Positions 15,935 through 23,700 of a stretch of DNA of 64,000 nt are shown one piece after another; position 1 is the stretch's first letter; every line of letters starts with the position of its first letter. The position numbers and the translations under genes are program-made. The DNA lies in NCBI GenBank assembly GCA_018402565.1, contig JAGYIQ010000001.1, forward strand, positions 434,001 to 498,000, read 5' to 3'. Under the pieces are notes generated by a model. The model was given only the letters and a program-made list of their open reading frames with translations. It was not told the origin of the DNA and ran no database searches. Origin of the DNA: Pirellulaceae bacterium. GTDB taxonomy: Bacteria > Planctomycetota > Planctomycetia > Pirellulales > Pirellulaceae.

Positions 15935-18187
15935 ATGCAACTCGGGCGAAATCCACTCCTCGTCACCTGCCACGCGGTCCAGGGGCCACATCCCCGGGTC
16001 GGTTGGGGTCGCCTTGGCTGCCGTGGATTATCGCCCTTGCTGGGCGCTCTGGCCTGTTTGGCCGTGTTACTGGCGGGCGCTGCCGCGGGCACTCCGCTGG
16101 CTCGGGCTCAACAGGTCGATGTCCGCCCCAGTCGCGTGCAGGTCGATGGCACGACGATCTTGGTCGACGGCCGCCCGTTTGTCATTCGTGCCATCGAGTA
16201 CCAAGGCGAACCGATGGGCACGCTCCGCGAGATGGGGTTCAATACGCTGTGGTTGAGTTCAGCCCCGTCGTTGGACCAGTTGAGCCGAGCACGGGAGCAG
16301 GACCTGTGGTTGATCGCTCCACCACCGACCGACGATGGGCCAGTCGCCATCGACTGGCAATACGATGCCGTGCTGGCTTGGTTGGTTGGACAAGAGGTAC
16401 AGTCGTTGGATCAAGGCACGGTGCGACAGCGAGTCGAACGGATCCGGCAATTGGATCCGCGACAGGGTCGCCCGGTCCTGGTCCACGCCCGCAGCGGCCT
16501 AGCCGATTACGCGCGTGTGGCCGAGATCCTCTGCGTCGGCCGAGCCGTGATTGGCACTTCTTTTCCATTGACCGAATATGGAGCGTGGGTCCGAGCCCAA
16601 CATGAATTGACCCAGGCGTATGCGCCGCTCTTGGCTGAAATCCAAACCGAGTTACCGGAGACCTTAGAACAGCAAGCGGCCCTGTTCTCGGGCGTCAACG
16701 CGCCTCTGACATTGCAAGAGGCCCAACTCCGCGGTCAAGTCTGGGAGGCCGTTTCCGGAGGGGCCCGCGGATTCCTGTTTCGCAGTCGCAGTCGCCTGGA
16801 TGAGCCCTCCATGGTCAGCCCCCTGCGACGCATGCAACTGACGATGGTCAACCGCCAGATCCAACAGCTCTCGCCGTGGATCGCCGCCGCACTGGTCGCC
16901 GAGCGTCTGCAGCAGACCGAACCCAGCCTGCGAGTGGCGGTGCTCAAAACCAGTCGCTCGCGGTTGCTGCTGGTGCACCAATCGACCGGTCTGGAATCCT
17001 ACACCGCCGGGGTCAGCCGCCAATCGCTGCTGACCGTGCGTGACTCGGCCGCCGGTTCTTCCGACCAACCCTATCGACTCACGCCCGTCGGTTTATTGCC
17101 AGCCACCCACCAACGTCTCGGGGGCCAAATGGCGATCCAAATCGAAAACGCGGCGGATTGGGAGGCATTGGTGCTGACTCAAGACCCCTTGGTCAATCGA
17201 GTCGTCGAACAGATCTCACGGGCCTCGCAGGGCTGGACCATGCAGCAGTTGCACGTGGAGCTCTCCCAGTTGTCCGCCGAGTGGGGTAATCGGGTCTTTT
17301 CAGCCATGTTGCAAGCGGGACGTGAACCCAGTGGTCTGCGGGAGCGCGTTTTAAGGGTCAATCAAATGGCCCAACTCACACAGGCCCAAGTCGCCAGCAG
17401 CGATGCGTTGGCCGTCTGGAACGAAAGCCTCGAACAGCAACGCGAGTTGGCAGGCGTGTACGATGACTTGGTCCGCGAGGCGCAGCAGACCCTGCCCTGG
17501 CCCGCCGGTAGTCCCTTGGCCGTCAATCCCGTGCTGATCCCCTTGCATTGGCAATCGCTCACGCGACTGTCTGGCATTGAGTGGTCGCCCAATGCCTTGC
17601 CGGGTGGCGACTTTGAGGACTTGGGACACCTCAGTCGTCATGGGTGGCAGCATCAAATCGCCCCCGGCCTCGCCGTCCGCACCTTGGTCCAACTGCATCA
17701 GGACGCCATGGTCGACGGCCGTCGCGGCCTGCGTTTGGCCGCCGAGCCGGACGGTGGACTGGCGCCACAGTTCCTCGAGTCAGCTCCTGTTTGGATTGTC
17801 TCTGGCCCCATCGAGATCCCGCCCAATCATTTGGTCCGGATCAGCGGCTATGTCCATGTGCCAGCTCCCCTCCGCGGCACTTATGATGGATTGGTGATTC
17901 AAGACAGTCTGGGCGGACGTGATCTGGCCCAACGCTTTCTGACCACCAACGGGTGGCAACCGTTCACGGTCTATCGAGCCACCTCCGAGGGACACACGCT
18001 GCGATTGAACTTTGCCTTGACCGGATACGGGACCGTGCATGTGGACGAAGTCACGGTCCAGTTCGCGCCGCAACCGGGGAGCAACAGCGGACCCGGCGTG
18101 ACGCCGATTGCGCCAACGGTACCTGCAAGTCCCACACCGACCCCCGTCGCCACAGGACTGGAATCTCGTGCCCCGCTTCCACGCTAA
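15935..18187 (+). CDS. large secreted/membrane-anchored protein of unknown function, GH-like N-terminal half
   Basis: The 750-aa protein has an N-terminal hydrophobic signal (about residues 33-54, LSPLLGALACLAVLLAGAAA). A segment resembling the start of glycoside-hydrolase barrel proteins follows (VQVDGTTILVDGRPFVIRAI, then REMGFNTLWL and WLIAPPPTDDGPVAIDWQYD). I cannot point to a catalytic Glu pair, so enzymatic activity is not supported. The C-terminal third, from about residue 545, looks like a carbohydrate-binding or jelly-roll module (GGDFEDLGHLSRHGWQHQ). The chain ends in a Pro/Thr-rich tail. The gene overlaps the convergent hemA stop by 4 bp. Related proteins seem to be planctomycete-specific. 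Confidence 0.75.
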   Translation: MQLGRNPLLVTCHAVQGPHPRVGWGRLGCRGLSPLLGALACLAVLLAGAAAGTPLARAQQVDVRPSRVQVDGTTILVDGRPFVIRAIEYQGEPMGTLREMGFNTLWLSSAPSLDQLSRAREQDLWLIAPPPTDDGPVAIDWQYDAVLAWLVGQEVQSLDQGTVRQRVERIRQLDPRQGRPVLVHARSGLADYARVAEILCVGRAVIGTSFPLTEYGAWVRAQHELTQAYAPLLAEIQTELPETLEQQAALFSGVNAPLTLQEAQLRGQVWEAVSGGARGFLFRSRSRLDEPSMVSPLRRMQLTMVNRQIQQLSPWIAAALVAERLQQTEPSLRVAVLKTSRSRLLLVHQSTGLESYTAGVSRQSLLTVRDSAAGSSDQPYRLTPVGLLPATHQRLGGQMAIQIENAADWEALVLTQDPLVNRVVEQISRASQGWTMQQLHVELSQLSAEWGNRVFSAMLQAGREPSGLRERVLRVNQMAQLTQAQVASSDALAVWNESLEQQRELAGVYDDLVREAQQTLPWPAGSPLAVNPVLIPLHWQSLTRLSGIEWSPNALPGGDFEDLGHLSRHGWQHQIAPGLAVRTLVQLHQDAMVDGRRGLRLAAEPDGGLAPQFLESAPVWIVSGPIEIPPNHLVRISGYVHVPAPLRGTYDGLVIQDSLGGRDLAQRFLTTNGWQPFTVYRATSEGHTLRLNFALTGYGTVHVDEVTVQFAPQPGSNSGPGVTPIAPTVPASPTPTPVATGLESRAPLPR

Positions 18188-19458
18188 TCATTCAATTGAA
18201 AGAGCCGCTTGAGCGAATCGACCAACTGTTGCGGCTGGCCCGACTTGGCTTCATCCCGCAGCGACGTCAAAGGCCGATGGAGAATCTTGTTGACCAAGCG
18301 ATCAAACGCAATCTCCAATTCTTTACGCGCTTCCGGTGTGAGGTCGCTCAGCTTGTTGAGCAACCGCTGCAATTCTTCTTGTTTGATTTGATCGGTACGA
18401 TCCCGCAATTGCTGAATGGCCGGCACCGAGTACCGCAAGTTCCATTCCTGCTGGAAACGCTCCAAGTGTTGCCGCACCACTCCTTCGGCCTTGGGCAGTT
18501 CCTGTTCCCGCAAACGCAAGTTGCGTTGGCACTGGGCCTTCAAGTCGTCAATCGTGTACAGATAGACGTTGGGCAGGTTGGCAATCGCCGGATCGAAGTC
18601 ACGCGGAATCGCCAAGTCCAAAACGAGCAGCGGCCGTTGGTGCCGCTTGCGGTACAGGGTCTCGAAAGTCGCCAAATCGACGATCTGCCCCGCGGCACCG
18701 GTCGTGGAGACCACCAAGTCGGCCAATTGGATCTGAGGCAGCAGCGCTTCCCAAGGATGGGCCGTGCCCGCAAAGGCCTGAGCCAACTCCTCGGCATGGG
18801 TGGTCGTACGATTGACCAAGTGAACCGCCTTCACGCCGTGCTCGCGCAAGTACAGCAACGTCTCCTCGGCGATTTGCCCGGCACCAATTAATAGGATCCT
18901 TTTGTCGGCCAAGGTCTCGAAGATGTCCGCCGCAAAGCCGCTGATCGCAACGCTGGCCACACTCAAGCGATGCCGATGCAGGGAGGTCTCCGTCGTGATC
19001 GACTTGGCGACCGCGATGGCTTTCTGGAACACATTGTGCAAGATCGGCAACTGCGGCCGAAAGGCGCTGGCCTGATCGTAGGCCTCACGGACTTGGCTGA
19101 TGATCTGGGACTCGCCCACCACCATGCTGTCCAAGCTGCTGGCGACCCGAAACAAGTGCTCGACGGCCGCCTGGTCGACGTGATGAAAGAGAAACGGCGT
19201 CAGCTGCTCGCCGCTCAAGCCAGTCCGCTGGGCAAAGTAACCCACCACCCAGCCCTCGGCGGCATCCAACAATTCGGAGGGCACCGCACAGTACCACTCG
19301 ATGCGGTTGCACGTGTTCAGCAGCACGCTCTCGACCGCTGGGATCTCTTGCTGCAACTGCTCCAACGCCCGCGGCAGTTCCGACTTGGCAATGGCCAGTT
19401 TTTCGCGGACTTCGAGCGGTGTCAGATGGTGGCTGGCCCCGATCACGAGTAACCTCAT
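18184..19458 (-). CDS. hemA: glutamyl-tRNA reductase
   Basis: The enzyme reduces Glu-tRNA(Glu) to glutamate-1-semialdehyde with NADPH, the first step of C5 tetrapyrrole synthesis. The 424-aa protein has the catalytic Cys in LLNTCNRIEWY (about residue 50) and GASHHLTPLEVREKL at the start. The SLDSMVVGESQI motif (about 110) and a Rossmann NADPH-binding segment LLIGAGQIAEETL (about 185) follow, with a C-terminal dimerisation helix region. The start at 19458 gives an ATGA overlap with the upstream HemX-like gene, which indicates translational coupling. Upstream in-frame residues to 19704 belong to the other gene's frame. It sits last in a sigma-54-regulator/HemX/hemA operon. Confidence 0.97.
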   Translation of the reverse strand: MRLLVIGASHHLTPLEVREKLAIAKSELPRALEQLQQEIPAVESVLLNTCNRIEWYCAVPSELLDAAEGWVVGYFAQRTGLSGEQLTPFLFHHVDQAAVEHLFRVASSLDSMVVGESQIISQVREAYDQASAFRPQLPILHNVFQKAIAVAKSITTETSLHRHRLSVASVAISGFAADIFETLADKRILLIGAGQIAEETLLYLREHGVKAVHLVNRTTTHAEELAQAFAGTAHPWEALLPQIQLADLVVSTTGAAGQIVDLATFETLYRKRHQRPLLVLDLAIPRDFDPAIANLPNVYLYTIDDLKAQCQRNLRLREQELPKAEGVVRQHLERFQQEWNLRYSVPAIQQLRDRTDQIKQEELQRLLNKLSDLTPEARKELEIAFDRLVNKILHRPLTSLRDEAKSGQPQQLVDSLKRLFQLND

Positions 19459-20336
19459 CGGGGCTGACCTCCACCACCGTGGCCCGTCCACCACACGATG
19501 CACAGTTCGATCGCCAGGAACAAACCTGTAGCAATGGTCAGGTAGGCCACTTTGCGTCCGTAGCGAGCCGGCTCGTAGAACAGGCTGAAACAAGTGGCAG
19601 CGACCAGCCACCCGAACAACAGGGACGCCGTCCAAACGACCGGGTGCGACCAGACAACAATCGGCTGGCCGGCTTGCGAGACCAAATTCATCAGCAGTCC
19701 GCACAGCCAGCCCAAGCCCACGGCCAGTGTCGAGAACAACAGGCCGCGCTCGCCAAACATCTGCAGCTTCTCCAAACTGGGCACGGCCGGCCCCAACGAA
19801 GGTAGCTTCCGTTTGAGCCGATCGGACTGAATCATGTAGAGCACGCCTGACGAAAACGCGACGACCACCGCCACCGTGCCTGCCACCAGACTACCCGCAT
19901 GCAACCACCGCCAGAAAACCGGCGCATTGGCCAAAGTGTCCGCCGCGGGGCGATTGGCAAAATAAGCCAAACCGAAAAACAGCAAGGCGATCGGGAGGAC
20001 AAAGAGTCCAAACACATGCATGCGCCGATGGTTGAGTTGCAACACTAGGCCCGCCACCAGGAACCAAGCACTCAGGTTTCCCCACACGAACCATCCGGAC
20101 GGCAACAGCGACTGGGCCAGGTCCTGTTGGGTCTTGAACAACAGGAAGAGCGATTGGCCGACCAAACCCACGAGCACAGCGATGTTGAAGGCGACGTTCA
20201 AGTAGTTGCCCGACACCACTTCGTCCCCATCGGCGTACAAGCCCTGCCCGGCCCGATTGGTCTGCCAACGCCACCAACCCAAGATCCAGGCCGCCAAGTA
20301 AGCTCCGACAATCAACAGGGCTAGAACAGTCTCCAT
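19455..20336 (-). CDS. cytochrome c assembly (CcsA/HemX-like) integral membrane protein
   Basis: The 293-aa protein has about eight hydrophobic helices and the CcsA/CcmC-like core, including a WRWLHAGSLVAGTVAVVVAF segment and His residues in HRRMHVFGLF and VVWSHPVVW. It belongs to the cytochrome c assembly family. Proteins of this kind next to hemA are called HemX in Bacillus, where HemX affects the level of HemA. True CcsA proteins present haem for cytochrome c maturation and carry a WWD motif, which I do not see intact. The ATGA overlap with hemA and the 4-bp gap to the regulator gene support joint expression. A role in haem handling or control of HemA amount is inferred. Confidence 0.88.
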   Translation of the reverse strand: METVLALLIVGAYLAAWILGWWRWQTNRAGQGLYADGDEVVSGNYLNVAFNIAVLVGLVGQSLFLLFKTQQDLAQSLLPSGWFVWGNLSAWFLVAGLVLQLNHRRMHVFGLFVLPIALLFFGLAYFANRPAADTLANAPVFWRWLHAGSLVAGTVAVVVAFSSGVLYMIQSDRLKRKLPSLGPAVPSLEKLQMFGERGLLFSTLAVGLGWLCGLLMNLVSQAGQPIVVWSHPVVWTASLLFGWLVAATCFSLFYEPARYGRKVAYLTIATGLFLAIELCIVWWTGHGGGGQPR

Positions 20337-20340
20337 CGGA

Positions 20341-21456
20341 TCATTCGCCTTTCTCGTCCGCCGGATCAGACGGCTCCAAACCAAATTGTTTGAGCTTCTT
20401 GTGGAGCGTGTTGCGATTGATACCCAACAGCGTCGCGGCTTTGGTCTGCACGCCATTGCACCGCTGCAGGATCTGCCCCAACAGTTCCTTTTCGAACGGG
20501 TCCATCACCTGGTTGTACAGTTCTTGTTCCGCCGGTTCGGCCTGCTGCAGCCCTTTGGCCACAACATGGGGCAGCAGCTCGGCCAATTCGATATCCCCCA
20601 GATCACGTCCTTGGTCGACCACCGGGGTCGTCAACTGGGCGGCCGCTTCGGCGTCGAACAAATGGTCCGGCAAGTGTTGCCGGGCGATGCTATCGTCCTC
20701 CGACAAGATGATGGCTCGCTCGATGTAGTTCTGCAACTCACGGACATTTCCCGGCCAGGCATAACTTTGCAGGGCCGCCATCGCCTCGCCTGAAATCCGC
20801 TGCACCAACACCCGATTGGCGTCGCTGTAGAGTCGCACAAAAAAACCGACCAACGCCGGAATATCGGCCGGCCGACTCCGCAACGGTGGGATACGGATCG
20901 GCACCACATTCAGACGCCAATACAAGTCCTCGCGAAACTCACCCCGCTTGACCAAGCCCCACAAATCGCGGTTGCTGGCGGCGATCACCCGCACATCGAC
21001 CTGGACGGTCTGCGTGTCCCCGACCCGTTCGAACTCGCGCTCCTGCAGCACACGGAGCAGTTTGACTTGCAACTGGAGGCTCGTCGAGTTGATTTCGTCC
21101 AAAAAAATCGAGCCGGTATGGGCGGCTTCGAAGCGTCCCGTTCGATTGGCCACGGCTCCCGTGAACGAACCGCGAACATGCCCGAACAGTTCACTCTCGA
21201 GCAGATTCTCGCTCAAGGCTCCGCAGTTGACCTTGACCAACGGTCCACTGGCCCGAGCACTCATCAGATGCAGCGCCCGAGCGATCAGCTCCTTGCCGGT
21301 GCCCGTCTCTCCAATCAGCAGCACCGATGCCTGCGAAACCGCCGCCTTGCGGGTGATGCGATAAACCTCTTGCATGGGGGGACTTGTGCCAATCAGGCCA
21401 GGAATCAAGGCCTGGTCGGCCGCGCTGTGCAAGTTGTCGATGGGGATCCATTCCAT
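20341..21456 (-). CDS. sigma-54-interacting transcriptional regulator (AAA+ with Fis HTH)
   Basis: The 371-aa protein lacks an N-terminal receiver or sensor domain. The AAA+ domain begins almost at once: Walker A GETGTGKE (about residues 48-55), then FGHVRGSFTGA, where the sigma-54-contacting GAFTGA loop reads GSFTGA. Walker B GSIFLDEI and the arginine-finger region REDLYWRLNVVPIRIPPLR follow. The C-terminal end has a Fis-type helix-turn-helix (TKAATLLGINRNTLHKKLKQ). The Ala-to-Ser change in the GAFTGA loop is tolerated in some members. It lies first in the operon with the HemX-like and hemA genes, so it may regulate sigma-54 promoters linked to haem or respiration. That link is inference from position only. 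Confidence 0.95.
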   Translation of the reverse strand: MEWIPIDNLHSAADQALIPGLIGTSPPMQEVYRITRKAAVSQASVLLIGETGTGKELIARALHLMSARASGPLVKVNCGALSENLLESELFGHVRGSFTGAVANRTGRFEAAHTGSIFLDEINSTSLQLQVKLLRVLQEREFERVGDTQTVQVDVRVIAASNRDLWGLVKRGEFREDLYWRLNVVPIRIPPLRSRPADIPALVGFFVRLYSDANRVLVQRISGEAMAALQSYAWPGNVRELQNYIERAIILSEDDSIARQHLPDHLFDAEAAAQLTTPVVDQGRDLGDIELAELLPHVVAKGLQQAEPAEQELYNQVMDPFEKELLGQILQRCNGVQTKAATLLGINRNTLHKKLKQFGLEPSDPADEKGE

Positions 21457-21624
21457 ACGTTAAAAGTGTATCGTAGATCGATGCGACGACCAGATGACAT
21501 GGTCGCCTCGGCCAGCGTTTGGAGCCCGCTCCGCCGGCAACCACGGTATTCCCAGGACCTGCCGCGGGGTTAAAATCGGCCGGATGCCTCGCACCTTCCA
21601 CCGGGCCCCCCGGAGACCCCTTTC

Positions 21625-22206
21625 ATGCAAAATCCTCTGTTTCTCGGCTTCGCTCGGTGGGCGATCGGTTTGGCCCTGGCTTCGTTGCTCCTGTGGGTGG
21701 GCTGCGGCCCCAGTCCCTCGCAGCGGGAAAATCTCCAGTCGATTATGGAGAACCGGTCGCTCAGCGAAGAGGAAAAGCTGACCCGACTGGCTCTGGCGAT
21801 TTTCGACCTGGTCAATGTCGAAATCATCCAAACCCAAGCGGACGGGCACGCGGTAAGTCTGGCGGTCCGCGCCAACAACGACTCGGTCATCCGCCAAGTG
21901 ATGGAGGGCAAGCCACAGGAACAACTCAGTCAGGCACTGAAGGAGTTCCACTTCAAGCTGCTGAATCCGCAGATCGCCGAGTACCTGCGGCGGGCCAAAG
22001 ACATGCGATTGCAGCGATTGACCGTCTCCCTACAGCCCGTCCAAGCCGGCGGAGCCCAGCGAGCCACCCTCGGGGATGAACTGTACCGATTGGTCCTGGA
22101 ACGCGATCGATTCGAGAAATTCCTGCAGGTAGCCAACCTGCGAGCCCAAGAGGCCTTGCCCCAAGCCGAGAAAATCTGGCGGGTCGAGGTCGACCAATTC
22201 AAGTGA
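21625..22206 (+). CDS. small lipoprotein of unknown function
   Basis: The 193-aa protein has a signal peptide ending in a lipobox, LLLWVGC (Cys at about residue 27), so it is probably lipid-anchored. The mature part is helical and charged with no recognised domain. A GGAG lies about 10 bases before the ATG. The gene is divergent from the sigma-54 regulator with a 168-bp gap. An imperfect GC hairpin (about 22221-22252) without a T-run follows the stop and might be a terminator. Confidence 0.75.
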   Translation: MQNPLFLGFARWAIGLALASLLLWVGCGPSPSQRENLQSIMENRSLSEEEKLTRLALAIFDLVNVEIIQTQADGHAVSLAVRANNDSVIRQVMEGKPQEQLSQALKEFHFKLLNPQIAEYLRRAKDMRLQRLTVSLQPVQAGGAQRATLGDELYRLVLERDRFEKFLQVANLRAQEALPQAEKIWRVEVDQFK

Positions 22207-22391
22207 CCATGCCTGTGTTAGGGAGCGGGCGTTTGTTGTACGCCGCTCTCCCAGTCATTAGAATGGAGACTTGATGGGGCAATTTGGCGACGGCCAGTCC
22301 TCAAATTCCCGCATCCTCCCCCCTGCCCCCCTGGAAGCTCCGACCCATTCGCCCACAGTCGGGGCGGCGGAGCCAATTTTTGGAGCTATCG

Positions 22392-23444
22392 ATGTCCGAT
22401 TCAAATTCACCTGCGTCTGCCTCCCGCACCAGCCATGCCGCCGGACTGACCACCCCGGACGGCCCCGCTCAACGATTGGATCGATCGGATCGTCGGCGAT
22501 TTCTCCAGGCCTCGTCGGCCGCGATGGGTGGAGCTTGGTTGGCCGGTACGACTGCGACCGCCGCCGCCATGGCTAGTGAGCATGGCCAAGCGCATGGCCT
22601 CCGCACCGCCATTGACTCGGCTGCCGACGACGTGTCGCTCAAAGGCCGCATCTACAAGACGCTGAAGATCGGCATGGTCGGCGTCGAGGGCACGCTGACC
22701 GAAAAGTTCTCTGCCGTCAAAGAAGCGGGATTCGACGGCATCGAGATGGACTCGCCTGGGATGGATGTCGCCGCGACGTTGAAGGCGATCCAGGAAAGCG
22801 GCCTGCCCGTCGACGGCACGGTCTGCTCGTCGCATTGGAGCATCCGCCACACCGACCCCAACCCTTCCACCCGGCAACGAGCCCTGGATGACCTGAAACA
22901 TGCCCTCGAGGCGACCAAAGCGGTCGGCGGTCACACCGTACTCCTGGTGGTTGGCCACGGCAACGATGGCCCCGAAGAGGAAATTTGGCCTCGCTCCATC
23001 GAAAACATCGCCCAAGCCCTGCCGCTGGCGGCCCAATTGGGAGTCTACATCGCCATCGAAAACGTCTGGAACCACTTCCTCTACGACCACGCGGGCCCGT
23101 TGGTGACCCAAACGGCAGACAAGTACGTCCGCTACGTCGACGAACTGAATTCGCCCTGGGTCGGCATGCAGTTTGACATCGGAAACCACTGGAAATACGG
23201 CAGCATGGGCGACTGGATCCGCCAACTCGGCCGCCGCGTCGTGAAACTGGACCTCAAGGGTTTTTCCCGTGCCAACGACCAGTTCACGAAGATCACTGCC
23301 GGGGACATCGACTGGGCGGACGTCCGCCGCGCCCTGCTGGAAATCAACTATTTCGGCTGGGCCGCCGCCGAAGTCGGTGGGGGCGACTTGAACCGCCTGC
23401 GTGAGATCTCCGCCAACATGGACAAGGCCTTCAACTTGGTTTAG
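22392..23444 (+). CDS. Tat-exported sugar phosphate isomerase/epimerase-like TIM barrel protein
   Basis: The 350-aa protein starts at the ATG at 22392, preceded by GGAG with a 6-base gap. The frame is open to 22284 without added family signal. A twin-arginine motif RSDRRRFLQASSAA (about residues 31-44) precedes a hydrophobic stretch, so Tat export is likely. The barrel has the AP-endonuclease-2/xylose-isomerase-like features of the family: EAGFDGIEMDSPG, TVCSSHWS, AIENVWNHF, QFDIGNHWKYG and VKLDLKGF. These hold metal-binding Glu, Asp and His positions of sugar isomerase/epimerase proteins. Such Tat-exported family members are numerous in planctomycetes. The substrate is unknown. Confidence 0.9.
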   Translation: MSDSNSPASASRTSHAAGLTTPDGPAQRLDRSDRRRFLQASSAAMGGAWLAGTTATAAAMASEHGQAHGLRTAIDSAADDVSLKGRIYKTLKIGMVGVEGTLTEKFSAVKEAGFDGIEMDSPGMDVAATLKAIQESGLPVDGTVCSSHWSIRHTDPNPSTRQRALDDLKHALEATKAVGGHTVLLVVGHGNDGPEEEIWPRSIENIAQALPLAAQLGVYIAIENVWNHFLYDHAGPLVTQTADKYVRYVDELNSPWVGMQFDIGNHWKYGSMGDWIRQLGRRVVKLDLKGFSRANDQFTKITAGDIDWADVRRALLEINYFGWAAAEVGGGDLNRLREISANMDKAFNLV

Positions 23445-23527
23445 CCGCTCAGTCGAGCGGGTCAACCGGTCCCGCGGCACGAAAGAGCCGACTGCGGAAA
23501 CAGTTGCCATGGTCGGTACAATCGTTA

Positions 23528-23560
23528 TTGCCAGCCCTGCCAAGGGGCTTGGGCTGGCAA
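23528..23560. other. 10-bp inverted repeat, possible terminator-like hairpin
   Basis: TTGCCAGCCC at 23528-23537 pairs perfectly with GGGCTGGCAA at 23551-23560 around a 13-base loop. It lies 84 bp past the TIM-barrel gene stop and before the YTV gene. There is no T-run on either side, so a classical intrinsic terminator is not supported. Confidence 0.5.
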
Positions 23561-23700
23561 TCACAACCGTCCAAGGCGTTAGATCCGGACCAAGTCGGGG
23601 ACAGAAAATTCATTTCATTTTACCCAGCTTGCCAGGCCCTAGCCGTAAACTAGACTAGGAAGTGAAGCCGGTAAACCTTTTTACTTCGGGAGTGGTCCGC

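Noticed and set aside
22221..22252. GC hairpin after the lipoprotein gene considered as a terminator
   Set aside because: The stem is imperfect and there is no T-run; only mentioned with the gene.
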